In this document: in pieces, positions 45,546-54,100 of the stretch | Layout: each line of letters opens with the position of its first letter | Position numbering within the stretch: the first letter of the stretch is position 1 | Assembly (NCBI GenBank): GCA_012031265.1 | Contig: JAAUTY010000005.1 | Span: forward strand, 62,001 to 126,000 | DNA length: 64,000 bases | Direction: 5' to 3' | Source: Spirulinaceae cyanobacterium SM2_1_0 | GTDB lineage: Bacteria > Cyanobacteriota > Cyanobacteriia > Cyanobacteriales > Spirulinaceae | Translations under genes and position numbers: made by a program | The notes under the pieces: model-generated | What the model was told of the DNA's origin: nothing | Seen by the model: the letters and a program-made list of their open reading frames with translations, nothing else | Database searches by the model: none

Positions 45546-47633
45546 ATGGCTGATTCCCATTCGACGATCCTCAATCTTCCACATCTGTCTGACGTTGCGG
45601 CTTGTGCCCAACGCAGTCCCGTGGGTAAACGCTTGCCTGACGCCCTCTACGTCCATATCAGCGCGATCGCCCAGCTTGACCCGATTTTGCAAATCTGCGA
45701 TCGCCTCGCTCGCCCGTATCTCGATCCCCAGTTTGTGCCAACCCTGGTCAAATTCAGCTTCGCGAAGCCGCAGTTGTCCTACCTCGCCTATCCTGACTTC
45801 GACGCTGACCCCCATCCGGCTCTGCAAGCTAGCATTCAGATCGATTGGCAGCAGGGCGAGATCGGCTACCGCGACTACAGCGAGACCGCGAATCCCCCCG
45901 TCCTCCACCGCAAGGAAACCTTCGTCAGTGCTGACTACCCGCGCTATCACGACTTCCAGCATCTGAGTCGTCAGCAAGAAGCGTTGGGCTTGCTCAATGA
46001 CTCGCGTCGCATCGGTTCTCGACTGAGTTGGGAGCAGCGCTTAGTCGCGCGCGGCTTGGAACTGCATGACCATGCGCTGGCCTGCCCTTTACGTCAGGTT
46101 GCTACTACCGCCAAGCCGGCAATCGAGCGCCACAAGGCCGCGATCGCCCGTCCCGACCTCTCGAAGCCGACGCGGCTCGCACTGGAAGCCGGTTTGCTGC
46201 CTGCCGGAACCACATTTTTCGACTACGGTTGCGGCCATGGCAGCGACGCCCGGTTGCTGCAACAACGCGGCTGCCAGACCAGCGGCTGGGATCCCTACTA
46301 TCAGCCCGACACGCCCCACCAAGCCGCGCAGGTGGTGAATCTCGGCTATGTCATTAATGTCATCGAAGACCCGGCGGAGCGCCGTGCGGCTTTGGTGCAA
46401 GCGTGGGATTTAGCTACAGAAGTGCTCATTGTCGCCGCGCAGGTTCTGGTGAGTGACCGGGCAAACGGCCTGCTCGCCTACGGCGACGGCATCATCACCA
46501 GCCGCAACACATTTCAGAAATACTACGACCAGGAGGAGTTGAAGGCCTACATCGACCAAATCCTGGGGGTCGATGCGATCCCGATGGCGCTTGGTATCTA
46601 CGTCGTTTTCCGCGACGCGGCGCGGGCTGAGAGCTTCCGCGCCTCCCGTTTCCGCTCCCGTGCCACGACGCCGCGCGTGCGGCTCAGTGTCAAGCGCTTT
46701 GAGGATTATCGCGAGCTGCTCGCACCGCTGATGGACTTCTACACCGAACGCGGTCGCTTGCCCGCCAAGGAGGAGCTGGCCGCTGAAGTCTTTGCGCCAG
46801 CCAGTGCTGAATTTGGCAATCTCAAGCGCGCTTTCCAGGTTGTCCTGCAAGCGACTGATGCCGAGGAGTGGGAGGCGATCGCCGAAAAACGCCGTTATGA
46901 CCTGCTCGTGTACCTGGCGCTGAGCCGTTTCGACCGCCGCCCCAAGTTTCGCGATCTGGCTCCGCCTATCCAAAAAGACATCAAGGCGCTGCTCGGTCAA
47001 TATCCCGAGGCTTCCATCGCCGCCGATTTGCTCTTGACTAGTCTGGGCAATCAGGAGGCCATTGCTGAACGCTGCCGTCAGAGCGCACTCGGTCAGCAGC
47101 GCCCCCATTCGCTCTGGGTTCACGTCAGCATTCTCGATCAGCTTGACCCCTTGCTGCGACTGTATGAAGGTTGCGCCGCGCAGGTGTTTGGTCGTCCGGA
47201 TACGGCAACATTGGTGAAGTTGCACGCCAACAAGCCGCAGATTACTTACCTCGAATTTCCAGGATTTGACTGCTTGCCGCATCCGCCGCTGCGCTCGAGT
47301 ATGCGGATCGACCTGCGCCAGCAGCAGGTTCATTATCGCGACTATTGCCACCACGACGATCCGCCGCTGCTGCACCAAAAGGAGCAGGCGATCGCCCCCG
47401 ACTACCCGCTCTACGCCAAGTTCGCGAAGCTCAGCCAGCAGGAGCGCAACTGGGGCTTGCTGGACGATCTGCCCGCGATTTTCAGTCAGAGTGGCTGGTT
47501 GCGCTGCCTCGAGACGCACTGCGCCGCGCTGAAAGGCCATCGCGTCGTCTGGCGGCAGGATGCGGAGCCGGAGCGAGTCAAGCAGCAGCGGGCACTGGTG
47601 CGATCGCGCCAAGCCTCAAATCTCGCCAGCTAG
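45546..47633 (+). CDS. DNA phosphorothioation-associated methyltransferase-family protein with duplicated flanking domain
   Basis: 695 residues. The core (about 185-400) matches the family named DNA phosphorothioation-associated putative methyltransferase: R-H-K-A-A-I-A-R, the SAM motif F-D-Y-G-C-G-H-G (226-232), G-W-D-P, V-V-N-L-G-Y-V-I-N-V-I-E-D-P and T-F-Q-K-Y-Y-D-Q-E-E-L. A ~160-residue domain lies before it (about 30-175) and a clear second copy after it (about 500-670). The copies share L-Y/W-V-H-I/V-S, Q-L-D-P-I/L-L, T-L-V-K, K-P-Q-x-x-Y-L, Y-R-D-Y and a lone L-H-x-K-E. The family is a marker of Dnd loci; its biochemical role is not established. The gene faces the BREX-like train, and its 3' end overlaps the M15-like gene by 18 bp. 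Confidence 0.85.
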   Translation: MADSHSTILNLPHLSDVAACAQRSPVGKRLPDALYVHISAIAQLDPILQICDRLARPYLDPQFVPTLVKFSFAKPQLSYLAYPDFDADPHPALQASIQIDWQQGEIGYRDYSETANPPVLHRKETFVSADYPRYHDFQHLSRQQEALGLLNDSRRIGSRLSWEQRLVARGLELHDHALACPLRQVATTAKPAIERHKAAIARPDLSKPTRLALEAGLLPAGTTFFDYGCGHGSDARLLQQRGCQTSGWDPYYQPDTPHQAAQVVNLGYVINVIEDPAERRAALVQAWDLATEVLIVAAQVLVSDRANGLLAYGDGIITSRNTFQKYYDQEELKAYIDQILGVDAIPMALGIYVVFRDAARAESFRASRFRSRATTPRVRLSVKRFEDYRELLAPLMDFYTERGRLPAKEELAAEVFAPASAEFGNLKRAFQVVLQATDAEEWEAIAEKRRYDLLVYLALSRFDRRPKFRDLAPPIQKDIKALLGQYPEASIAADLLLTSLGNQEAIAERCRQSALGQQRPHSLWVHVSILDQLDPLLRLYEGCAAQVFGRPDTATLVKLHANKPQITYLEFPGFDCLPHPPLRSSMRIDLRQQQVHYRDYCHHDDPPLLHQKEQAIAPDYPLYAKFAKLSQQERNWGLLDDLPAIFSQSGWLRCLETHCAALKGHRVVWRQDAEPERVKQQRALVRSRQASNLAS

Positions 47634-48200
47634 CTGCCGCCAGCGATCGAGTCCCCGCTGGGTTGGCGTACCCCGGTCTGTAAAAGTCCAAATCGCACGC
47701 TTGTGTTGCGGGCCGTAGCTGAGATGGATCGGACGCTCGGGGCTGTAGAAGTAGAGCGAGTCGAAGGGGAGGCGGGTCGCTAAGATCCAATCGACGAGGC
47801 GATCGCTCCGCGTTTGTCGGATCAAAAAGTCACAAGCCGCCCCGCCGCGTAGGCAGAAGTACCGATCATTCCGATTCTTCTCCGCGGCCATGTGCTGGTC
47901 GCGACTCGGATCGACGCGCCCGTACTTGCGACCGGTGATCGGGTCTTTGCGGTTCAGAAACCGCTTGAGATCCATGGAGCAAAACCCATAGGTGAGTTGA
48001 AATTGGTCGGCCCCGTAGCGATCAATAATTGGCGCGAGCAAGACTGAGCAGAGGACTTGGATCGCCGCCAGCGACTCATCCCAGTTGCGGGGATAGGGAT
48101 CGATCTGCGCTGAAAACTGCTGGTAGGTCTGGGTGCAGGTGCAGAAATCGGTGAGGGTCAGATGCTGACACAGTTGGATCGAGTCGGGACTAGCTGGCAT
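47616..48200 (-). CDS. Putative M15-like zinc peptidase in Dnd-type context
   Basis: 194 residues from ATG 48200, 7 bp after the desulfurase stop. Possible zinc ligands appear in the order His 103 (D-Q-H-M), Asp 124 (G-A-A-C-D-F) and His 159 (P-I-H-L-S-Y-G), resembling peptidase M15 (D-Ala-D-Ala carboxypeptidase or phage endolysin type), although the first His-Asp spacing is longer than usual. There is no signal peptide, which is odd for a cell-wall enzyme. A cytoplasmic role in the defence locus is therefore considered. The family call is tentative. It is co-directional with the desulfurase and likely translationally coupled. Confidence 0.6.
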   Translation of the reverse strand: MPASPDSIQLCQHLTLTDFCTCTQTYQQFSAQIDPYPRNWDESLAAIQVLCSVLLAPIIDRYGADQFQLTYGFCSMDLKRFLNRKDPITGRKYGRVDPSRDQHMAAEKNRNDRYFCLRGGAACDFLIRQTRSDRLVDWILATRLPFDSLYFYSPERPIHLSYGPQHKRAIWTFTDRGTPTQRGLDRWRQLAGEI

Positions 48201-48207
48201 CGCATCC

Positions 48208-49371
48208 TCAAGCAGATTGAAGCACAGCGCGGATCTGGCTGACGGCTGCCGCCAGCAGATCGGCGGCGCGGTCGATCTCAGCGTCGGTGGTAAATTTGCC
48301 AAGACCGAGGCGCAGTGCGCCTTCGATCGTCGCGTCGGGCAGGTGCATGGCACGCAGGACGTGGGAGGGCATTTCGACACCAGAAGCGCAGGCGGAGCCG
48401 GTGGAGATGGCGAGCGGGTGGCGTAGGCGGGCGGTGACGGCGCTGTTGGGGATGTCGGGAATCGAAATGTGCAGATTGCCCGCGAGGCAGTGGTCGCGAT
48501 CGCCGTTGACTTGCAAGCCGGGGATGCGTGCTTGGAGCAGAGTTTGCAGGCGATCGCGCTGCTGAGCGATCCGCGCTTCGTCCTGCGCCATCTCCGCCAA
48601 GCGCCAGCGACAAGCTTCGCCGAGACCCACGATACCGGGCAGATTGAGAGTGCCGGGGCGCAAGCCCTGCTGCTGACCGCCGCCATAGAACAGGGGCGCG
48701 AGCTGTTGGTCGCGGCGGACGATGAGGGCACCGACGCCCTGGGGGCCGTACAGCTTGTGGGCGGAGCAGGCCAGCAAAGCAACGCCCCAGCCGTCAAAGT
48801 CAAGCGGGATTTTCCCGACGGCTTGGGCGGCGTCGCAGAGGTAGGCGACGCCGTGGCGGTTGGCGATCGCGGCGATCTCGCGCACCGGATAGACGGTGCC
48901 GACTTCGTTGTTGGCCGCCATGACGCAGAGGAGATCAAGACCAGCGGCGCAAAGGGTTTCGATTTCGCCAAGGTCGAGCTGGGCGCGATTGTTAACGGGG
49001 ATTTCGGTCAGTTCAATGCGGCCTTGCTGAGCGAGGGCGCGGCCGGTGGCGAGAACCGCGTCGTGCTCGACGGTGGTACAGGCAACGCGGGCGATTTTGC
49101 CTTGACTGGCGAGGTGGTTGACTTTGCCCTGGATCGCGAGGTTGAGGCTTTCGGTCGCGCCAGCGGTAAAAAGGATGTCGCGGGGGCGGCAGTGGAGCAG
49201 GGTGGCGATCGGTTGGCGGGCGGTTTTGATCGCGGTGGCGGCGCGATCGCCAACCTCGTGATCAACACTACTGGCGTTGCCAAACTCAGCTGTCATCGCT
49301 GCCTGGACACGCGCAGCAACGCGGGGATCGGTGGGGGTGGTGGCGTGATAGTCGAGGTAGATAGGGGTCAC
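48208..49371 (-). CDS. Cysteine desulfurase, DndA/IscS type
   Basis: 387 residues, class V PLP-dependent fold. PLP-binding His 103 (T-V-E-H-D-A-V) and Schiff-base Lys 206 (S-A-H-K-L-Y-G-P), catalytic Cys 328 in S-T-G-S-A-C-A-S-G, and conserved H-A-T-T-P near the start. It removes sulfur from cysteine as a protein persulfide. The catalytic loop is IscS/DndA-like rather than SufS-like. Genomic position, downstream of brxL and beside a phosphorothioation-associated gene, argues for a DndA role supplying sulfur to the PAPS-reductase-like protein (63555-64000). A housekeeping NifS/IscS role cannot be excluded. A 71-codon ORF upstream overlaps its ATG by 4 bp. Confidence 0.9.
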   Translation of the reverse strand: MTPIYLDYHATTPTDPRVAARVQAAMTAEFGNASSVDHEVGDRAATAIKTARQPIATLLHCRPRDILFTAGATESLNLAIQGKVNHLASQGKIARVACTTVEHDAVLATGRALAQQGRIELTEIPVNNRAQLDLGEIETLCAAGLDLLCVMAANNEVGTVYPVREIAAIANRHGVAYLCDAAQAVGKIPLDFDGWGVALLACSAHKLYGPQGVGALIVRRDQQLAPLFYGGGQQQGLRPGTLNLPGIVGLGEACRWRLAEMAQDEARIAQQRDRLQTLLQARIPGLQVNGDRDHCLAGNLHISIPDIPNSAVTARLRHPLAISTGSACASGVEMPSHVLRAMHLPDATIEGALRLGLGKFTTDAEIDRAADLLAAAVSQIRAVLQSA

Positions 49372-49583
49372 GGCTTGCTGTTGAGGGAGGCATCGAGATT
49401 TTCAGCGCAGTCAGGGGGGGCCGAGATTTTGATTTGCTTGAGGCGTGAGAGTCGGGAGCTGGTCGCTGGAGGCTCGGCATCTGGGGCGATCGCGGTGTCT
49501 TCAGCCGCTAGTACAAGGCGGCGGAAATGAGATGCCCATTCAAGATCCGTAGGATGCCCGTACTGTCTGCACTCATCACTCAA
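49368..49583 (-). CDS. Possible 71-residue ORF coupled to the desulfurase
   Basis: ATG at 49583 to a stop overlapping the desulfurase start by 4 bp. The product has an ordered N-terminal part (H-P-T-D-L-E-W-A-S-H-F-R-R-L-V-L-A-A-E-D-T) and a P/S-rich tail. No family was recognised. The 4-bp overlap suits translational coupling, but the N-terminal half may be intergenic read-through. The remaining 153 bp up to brxL contain an AACTCAAAATTC-type element resembling the repeat at 6261-6315 and nothing else recognised. Confidence 0.3.
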   Translation of the reverse strand: MSDECRQYGHPTDLEWASHFRRLVLAAEDTAIAPDAEPPATSSRLSRLKQIKISAPPDCAENLDASLNSKP

Positions 49584-49735
49584 AACTCAGAACTCAAAAT
49601 TCCGCGTAGCGGTACTAGTGGGGTCTGGTCGTCTGGAGCGGCAAGCAAGATGACGCGAACCGCTTTCCCCGTGTCAGAATTGAGCTGTTGTAGCAGAGTG
49701 ACGCGAGGACAACAACTAAGTCTGAAATTTTATGC

Positions 49736-51193
49736 TCAACAAACATCGACAAGGATTTCGGCACCGAGAGGCTTAAACTCTTCATCGAGATGATACAGCG
49801 AATTGCGAATCGCTTGCCGCATTTCGACAGCGGGCTGGAGGCAGTCGCGTTGATAGTCAGCGAGGGTCAGTTCGAGATGTGGGTAGAGCAGTTTGAGGAA
49901 ACCGGCGGCGGATTTGAGGATGGCGTTTTGGTCGCGGATGTTGGCAGTCTGGTTGAATTGACTGTGGGTTTGAGCGTAGGCATAGAAGCGGTTGTCACGG
50001 CGGAGAGCAAGCAGAACTTCGCCAAAAAAATCCATTTTTAGCCCGACCTGATGAGCTATCATCTCGCGCTGAAACTTGGGAATTTTCCAGCCGGGAATGA
50101 CGCCAGCCAGCCGGTCGATGAAAGCCGTTTCTGAGAGAAAATCGGGGAGGTTGGCAAAGAGGTTGTCAGGGGAGCGCGGTTGCAGATGGGTATTTAAGTC
50201 AATATTCGCCAGCATCACCAGCGAGCAATCGCTGCTGATGTCGGCGAAACCAGCACGGTTGTAACGGCCGTTTGCAAGGTAGTTTTTCAATGGGCCGATC
50301 ACTTCGTCAGGGTTGTCGAAGGTGAGACTTTGGACTTCATCGAGCACAACAACATCGTGACGGCCGAGTAGACCGACTTCTTTGGTTTTGCCATTGATAA
50401 AAAGTTGCGCCGGTGTCGTTTTACCGCCACTGATCACGGCAACTTTGTTGCTGATATTTTCAAAGATGAAGCTTTTGCCCGTGCCTTTGGGGGCCAGTTC
50501 GACAACGTGATAATTGGCTTCGACAAGTGGTAGCAAGCGGGCGAGAACCCAGGACTTCGCTTCGCTGCTGTAAGCGGGGTGGTCGGGATTGAAGCCCATC
50601 GAACAGAGCAGCAGATCGCGCCAGGCTTCTAGGCTGAATTGGGCGCGACAGCGGGCATAGTCGTTCAGGTCAATGACCGAGCATTGAAAGGGATCAAAGT
50701 CGATCACTTCTAGTTTGCCGCTGGGCAGCATGGAGAGGCTGATTTTGCCCCAGATTCCCTGGCGGAGGAGCGATTTATGGCGCTGAATCAGATCGGTAGG
50801 AATCGCACAATCGTCAAAATTGAGGACGGGAATTTTTGCTTTGGGGTCGGGGATGGCCTCACCTTTGGCACTCAGTTTCACCCGCACTTGCATCAGAGCA
50901 ATGAGCTTACGAACTTCGCCCTGGGTGAGATCAAAGAGAATGACATTGCCATCATCTTTGCGCGGTAGGGCTTTGCTCACGAAGCTGTTGACTTTGGTCA
51001 GTTCGTCGTGGTTCAGTGGGCCGCAGCCGGGGACGATTTTATCGAGCAGCCACTCAGCGACGAAGCTGGGAACACCGATAGCATTGAGACCGCTGGAGGG
51101 TAGGCGGGTTTTGTCGATTGCTAACGTTCCGAAGACATGGCGGATGCGATCGCTATCGTAAGTTTCAGAAGCCGCGAAATTAGAGGAAGTCAT
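49736..51193 (-). CDS. brxL: BrxL-type AAA protein lacking the Lon protease domain
   Basis: 485 residues from ATG 51193; an in-frame TTG at 51205 is possible. The N-terminal region has the BrxL pattern (V-P-S-F-V-A-E-W-L-L-D-K-I, then L-L-R-Q-G-I-W-G-K-I). The AAA+ core follows with Walker A A-P-K-G-T-G-K-S and Walker B V-V-V-L-D-E. The sequence stops after V-E-M-R-Q-A-I-R-N-S-L, the point where full-length BrxL (about 680 residues) continues into a Lon-like protease domain. No remnant of that domain was seen downstream. BrxL is a BREX effector that forms DNA-binding rings (family knowledge). The start overlaps the PglZ-fusion stop by 14 bp, so translation is coupled. Confidence 0.8.
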   Translation of the reverse strand: MTSSNFAASETYDSDRIRHVFGTLAIDKTRLPSSGLNAIGVPSFVAEWLLDKIVPGCGPLNHDELTKVNSFVSKALPRKDDGNVILFDLTQGEVRKLIALMQVRVKLSAKGEAIPDPKAKIPVLNFDDCAIPTDLIQRHKSLLRQGIWGKISLSMLPSGKLEVIDFDPFQCSVIDLNDYARCRAQFSLEAWRDLLLCSMGFNPDHPAYSSEAKSWVLARLLPLVEANYHVVELAPKGTGKSFIFENISNKVAVISGGKTTPAQLFINGKTKEVGLLGRHDVVVLDEVQSLTFDNPDEVIGPLKNYLANGRYNRAGFADISSDCSLVMLANIDLNTHLQPRSPDNLFANLPDFLSETAFIDRLAGVIPGWKIPKFQREMIAHQVGLKMDFFGEVLLALRRDNRFYAYAQTHSQFNQTANIRDQNAILKSAAGFLKLLYPHLELTLADYQRDCLQPAVEMRQAIRNSLYHLDEEFKPLGAEILVDVC

Positions 51194-54100
51194 CCAGATT
51201 CTCAATGCCGCTGCTAAATATTTGTTCGATGGTTATGGCCGATTCTGCACTGAGTTCGGTCTTGGCAGGGCGATCGCCGGGATAGCAAAAACTCAGTCGC
51301 CCGCTCAGTCTCAGTTGCTTGCTGTCGTGTCCGATCGGAAGTTCTGGGCATTGTTCTAGGGAGAGTTTTGTTGACCAAGATTGATGAGCCGGGATGCGGT
51401 CGGCAAGCGGCTGTCCGGTTCTAAAGGCGGGCAGTTCCTCAATCTGGAGCGCGAGATCGCTGAGAGCGACGGGGTTGGTATTGTTAATCGTAACGGTGAG
51501 TTCACCCCTGGCTCGGGGTTTGCCCGTGCCGGTGACGGTGATGAAGACGGGCAGGCGCTGAACCTGACGACTCAGGACAGAGACGCCGACGACGACTTCT
51601 TCGGGAAACAGACCGCCGTGGGGGCCGATGGCGCTACGGTCGGTGGCGTAGGTGTAGGCGTTGAGGTAGCCGCAGCCTTTGATGACGCTGATGTCGTGGG
51701 GAAGGCCGAAACGTTGGGGATCGAGATAGACGAAACCCGGTGCCTCGGTGCAGCCGAGAATCATGCGACCTTTGCACTCCTGGGCCTCAGGTGGTGGGCT
51801 AATCTGCGGTGTTTTGCCCAGCATCTGACCGTGATCGCTGGCGATGATGACTTGCAGGCGCTCGGGTTCAGGATACTGGTTAAAGCAGTGGTCAATACTT
51901 TTGACAATGCCTTCGAGGACGTGCGATCGCTTCACCAAATCCAAACTTTGCCAATCATTATGACTGTGATAGAGTTCGTCCAATTCCACTGTATCCCAGC
52001 AATAGATTGCGTATTTTTTGCAGGCTAAATCTTTGTGGAGTTGGCGAACTTGGCGATCGCTATAGCGGCGACCCTTGGGATAGTCAAACCCTTTCGCGAC
52101 ATCACCAGTCCAGGTGGAATGGTTGGGCAATTGTTGGGCGTAGAGGCTCCATTTTGCATACTCCGTTTTGGTCGGCAGGATGCTGAAGCGAGGGGCGAGA
52201 TCGTCGGTGAGTTGCAGTTGACCAGATTGCGTGAGGTGGTCGAGCAATTCTTGGTGGTCGAGCCAGCCTAAGCCATCGACAACCACCCAGAGAATGGGGT
52301 GTGATTGGCTCTGATCGCGCACCAGACTACCGACGCTGTAGTTGAGCCGGGAGCGATCAACCGGCTCGTGGGTGAGGGCGGGATAGTTTTGGAACAGCCA
52401 GTCAGCGAAGCTCTCGGCGAGGCGATCGCTCTGTCGCTCGTCCATCGGTGCTTGCTGGACGGCGATCTCCCAGCGGCGGTAGGGGAGGTACTGCTGGGTC
52501 GCCCAGGCGAGGGCGGTGTCGGGGTCGGCGTCGGGGCTGAGGGGCGCGGGCTGGGGCGGGGCTTGGTGGCGTTGGAGGTCGCGTTTTTGGTCGGGGCTGA
52601 GGTAGGCGCGCAGTTTGGTTTGGCGATCGCGGGTGATCCACTGCGGGCGGGTCAGGAGAACTTGGCAGGCTTGCGCGGCGATGCGGTCAGCGCCAGGGAG
52701 TTGGGCGAGGTTGAGTGGGTCGAGATCGCTGAAACCAGTGCGGTAGAAGCGATCGCGCCAGTAGGTGTCAAATTCCTGACTCAGGCAGTCAGGAACCGGC
52801 AGCGGGTAGGAACCGAGGTCAGGGATAGGGGGCGCAGCGATGCCCAGCCAGCGTCGCAGGGTGTCCAATTTGGTCGCGGGCTGGTAGTAGGGTACGAGTG
52901 GATGGTGGGCGTGCTGGCGGTACCAAGCCTGTTCGAGGGGGCGAGCGTCTTCGGGCAGTTGTAGGGTCAGCCAAGTAGCAAGCTGCTCAGGACTCGGCTC
53001 GGCAAGCCACAAAGCGGGATCGCTGTCGCTGAGATCGGCGAGCAGACGGGCGACGGGGCGGTCGGGGTAGCGGGCGAGAGCGCTAGCGAGGGCGAGGATT
53101 TGCTCGTCGTTCCAGGTGTCGGGAATGAGGTCGTCGCCGAGGTCGTCGGCGATCGCGGCGCGAGGTGCTTCTAGGGTCTCGAAGTCGCTGCGTTTGCGCG
53201 CGTGCAACCAGGCCGCGGCCCACTCGCAGGGACGCTGGCCGGCAATCCAGTAGGGGGAATTGCTGCGGTCGAACTTCTCGAGGAATTCGACTTCGCTGCG
53301 AATGGCGATGTAGCCGCTGGGGATCGGGTAGACGCCGGAAGGATCGAGGACGATCGGGCGATCGGGGTCGGGTTTGGCAGGGGGTTGGTGGGTGAGGTAG
53401 CTGAAGAGGCTGGTGCGATCGTCTTGCCGGGATGCTTGGCGATCGCGGGTAGGGGTTGGGGGCGCGCTAACGACTGGTTGCGGTGTGGGCTGGGTGTTGA
53501 GGACGGGTGCGGGTTCGGGGGTGGGTTCAGGCTCGGGCTCGGCAACGGGTGTGGGTTGCGGCTCGGGCTTCGGCTCGATGTCGAGGATGGGAACGGGTGC
53601 GGGTTGCGGTTCCGGGGCGATCGCCGGAGCCTGACTCGCTTCCAGGGCATCGAGAAATGCCTCGGCATTGGCGAAGCGGTCGGCGCGCTTGGGGGCGATC
53701 GCTTTGAGCATCACCGCGACCAGAGCCTCGCTCAACTCGTCAGGATTCTCAACAAATTGGCGCGGATCAGGAGCGAGTTGATTGCGGGGTGGTTCCGGCG
53801 CGTCGAAGGGATAGCGGCCGGTTACGCATTCATAAACTGTCAGACTAAGGGCGTAGAGATCGCGATCGATTTTGCCGCTTTTGCTGGCGTTGCGCACCTT
53901 GAATTTTGGCGGCATATAGCGACGTGTCCCGGCGCTTTCGTCATAGTCGCTATCGTCAGAAATGGCGATATTAAAGTCAATAATCTTGACGCCTTGTTCG
54001 GTCAGAAATAAATTTTCGGGCTTGATGTCCTGGTGATAGATGCCGTGGTCGTGAATGTGGGCGAGACCTGCGGCCGTTTGTTGGGCGATTCGGATGCTGT

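Noticed and set aside
45546-47633. Reading the methyltransferase-family gene as the missing PglX
   Set aside because: Its core matches the phosphorothioation-associated family and lacks the NPPY/DPPY motif expected of the adenine methyltransferase PglX.
48469-49530. 353-codon open frame on the plus strand
   Set aside because: It is antisense to the cysteine desulfurase, whose motifs are unambiguous; long antisense frames are expected in GC-rich DNA.
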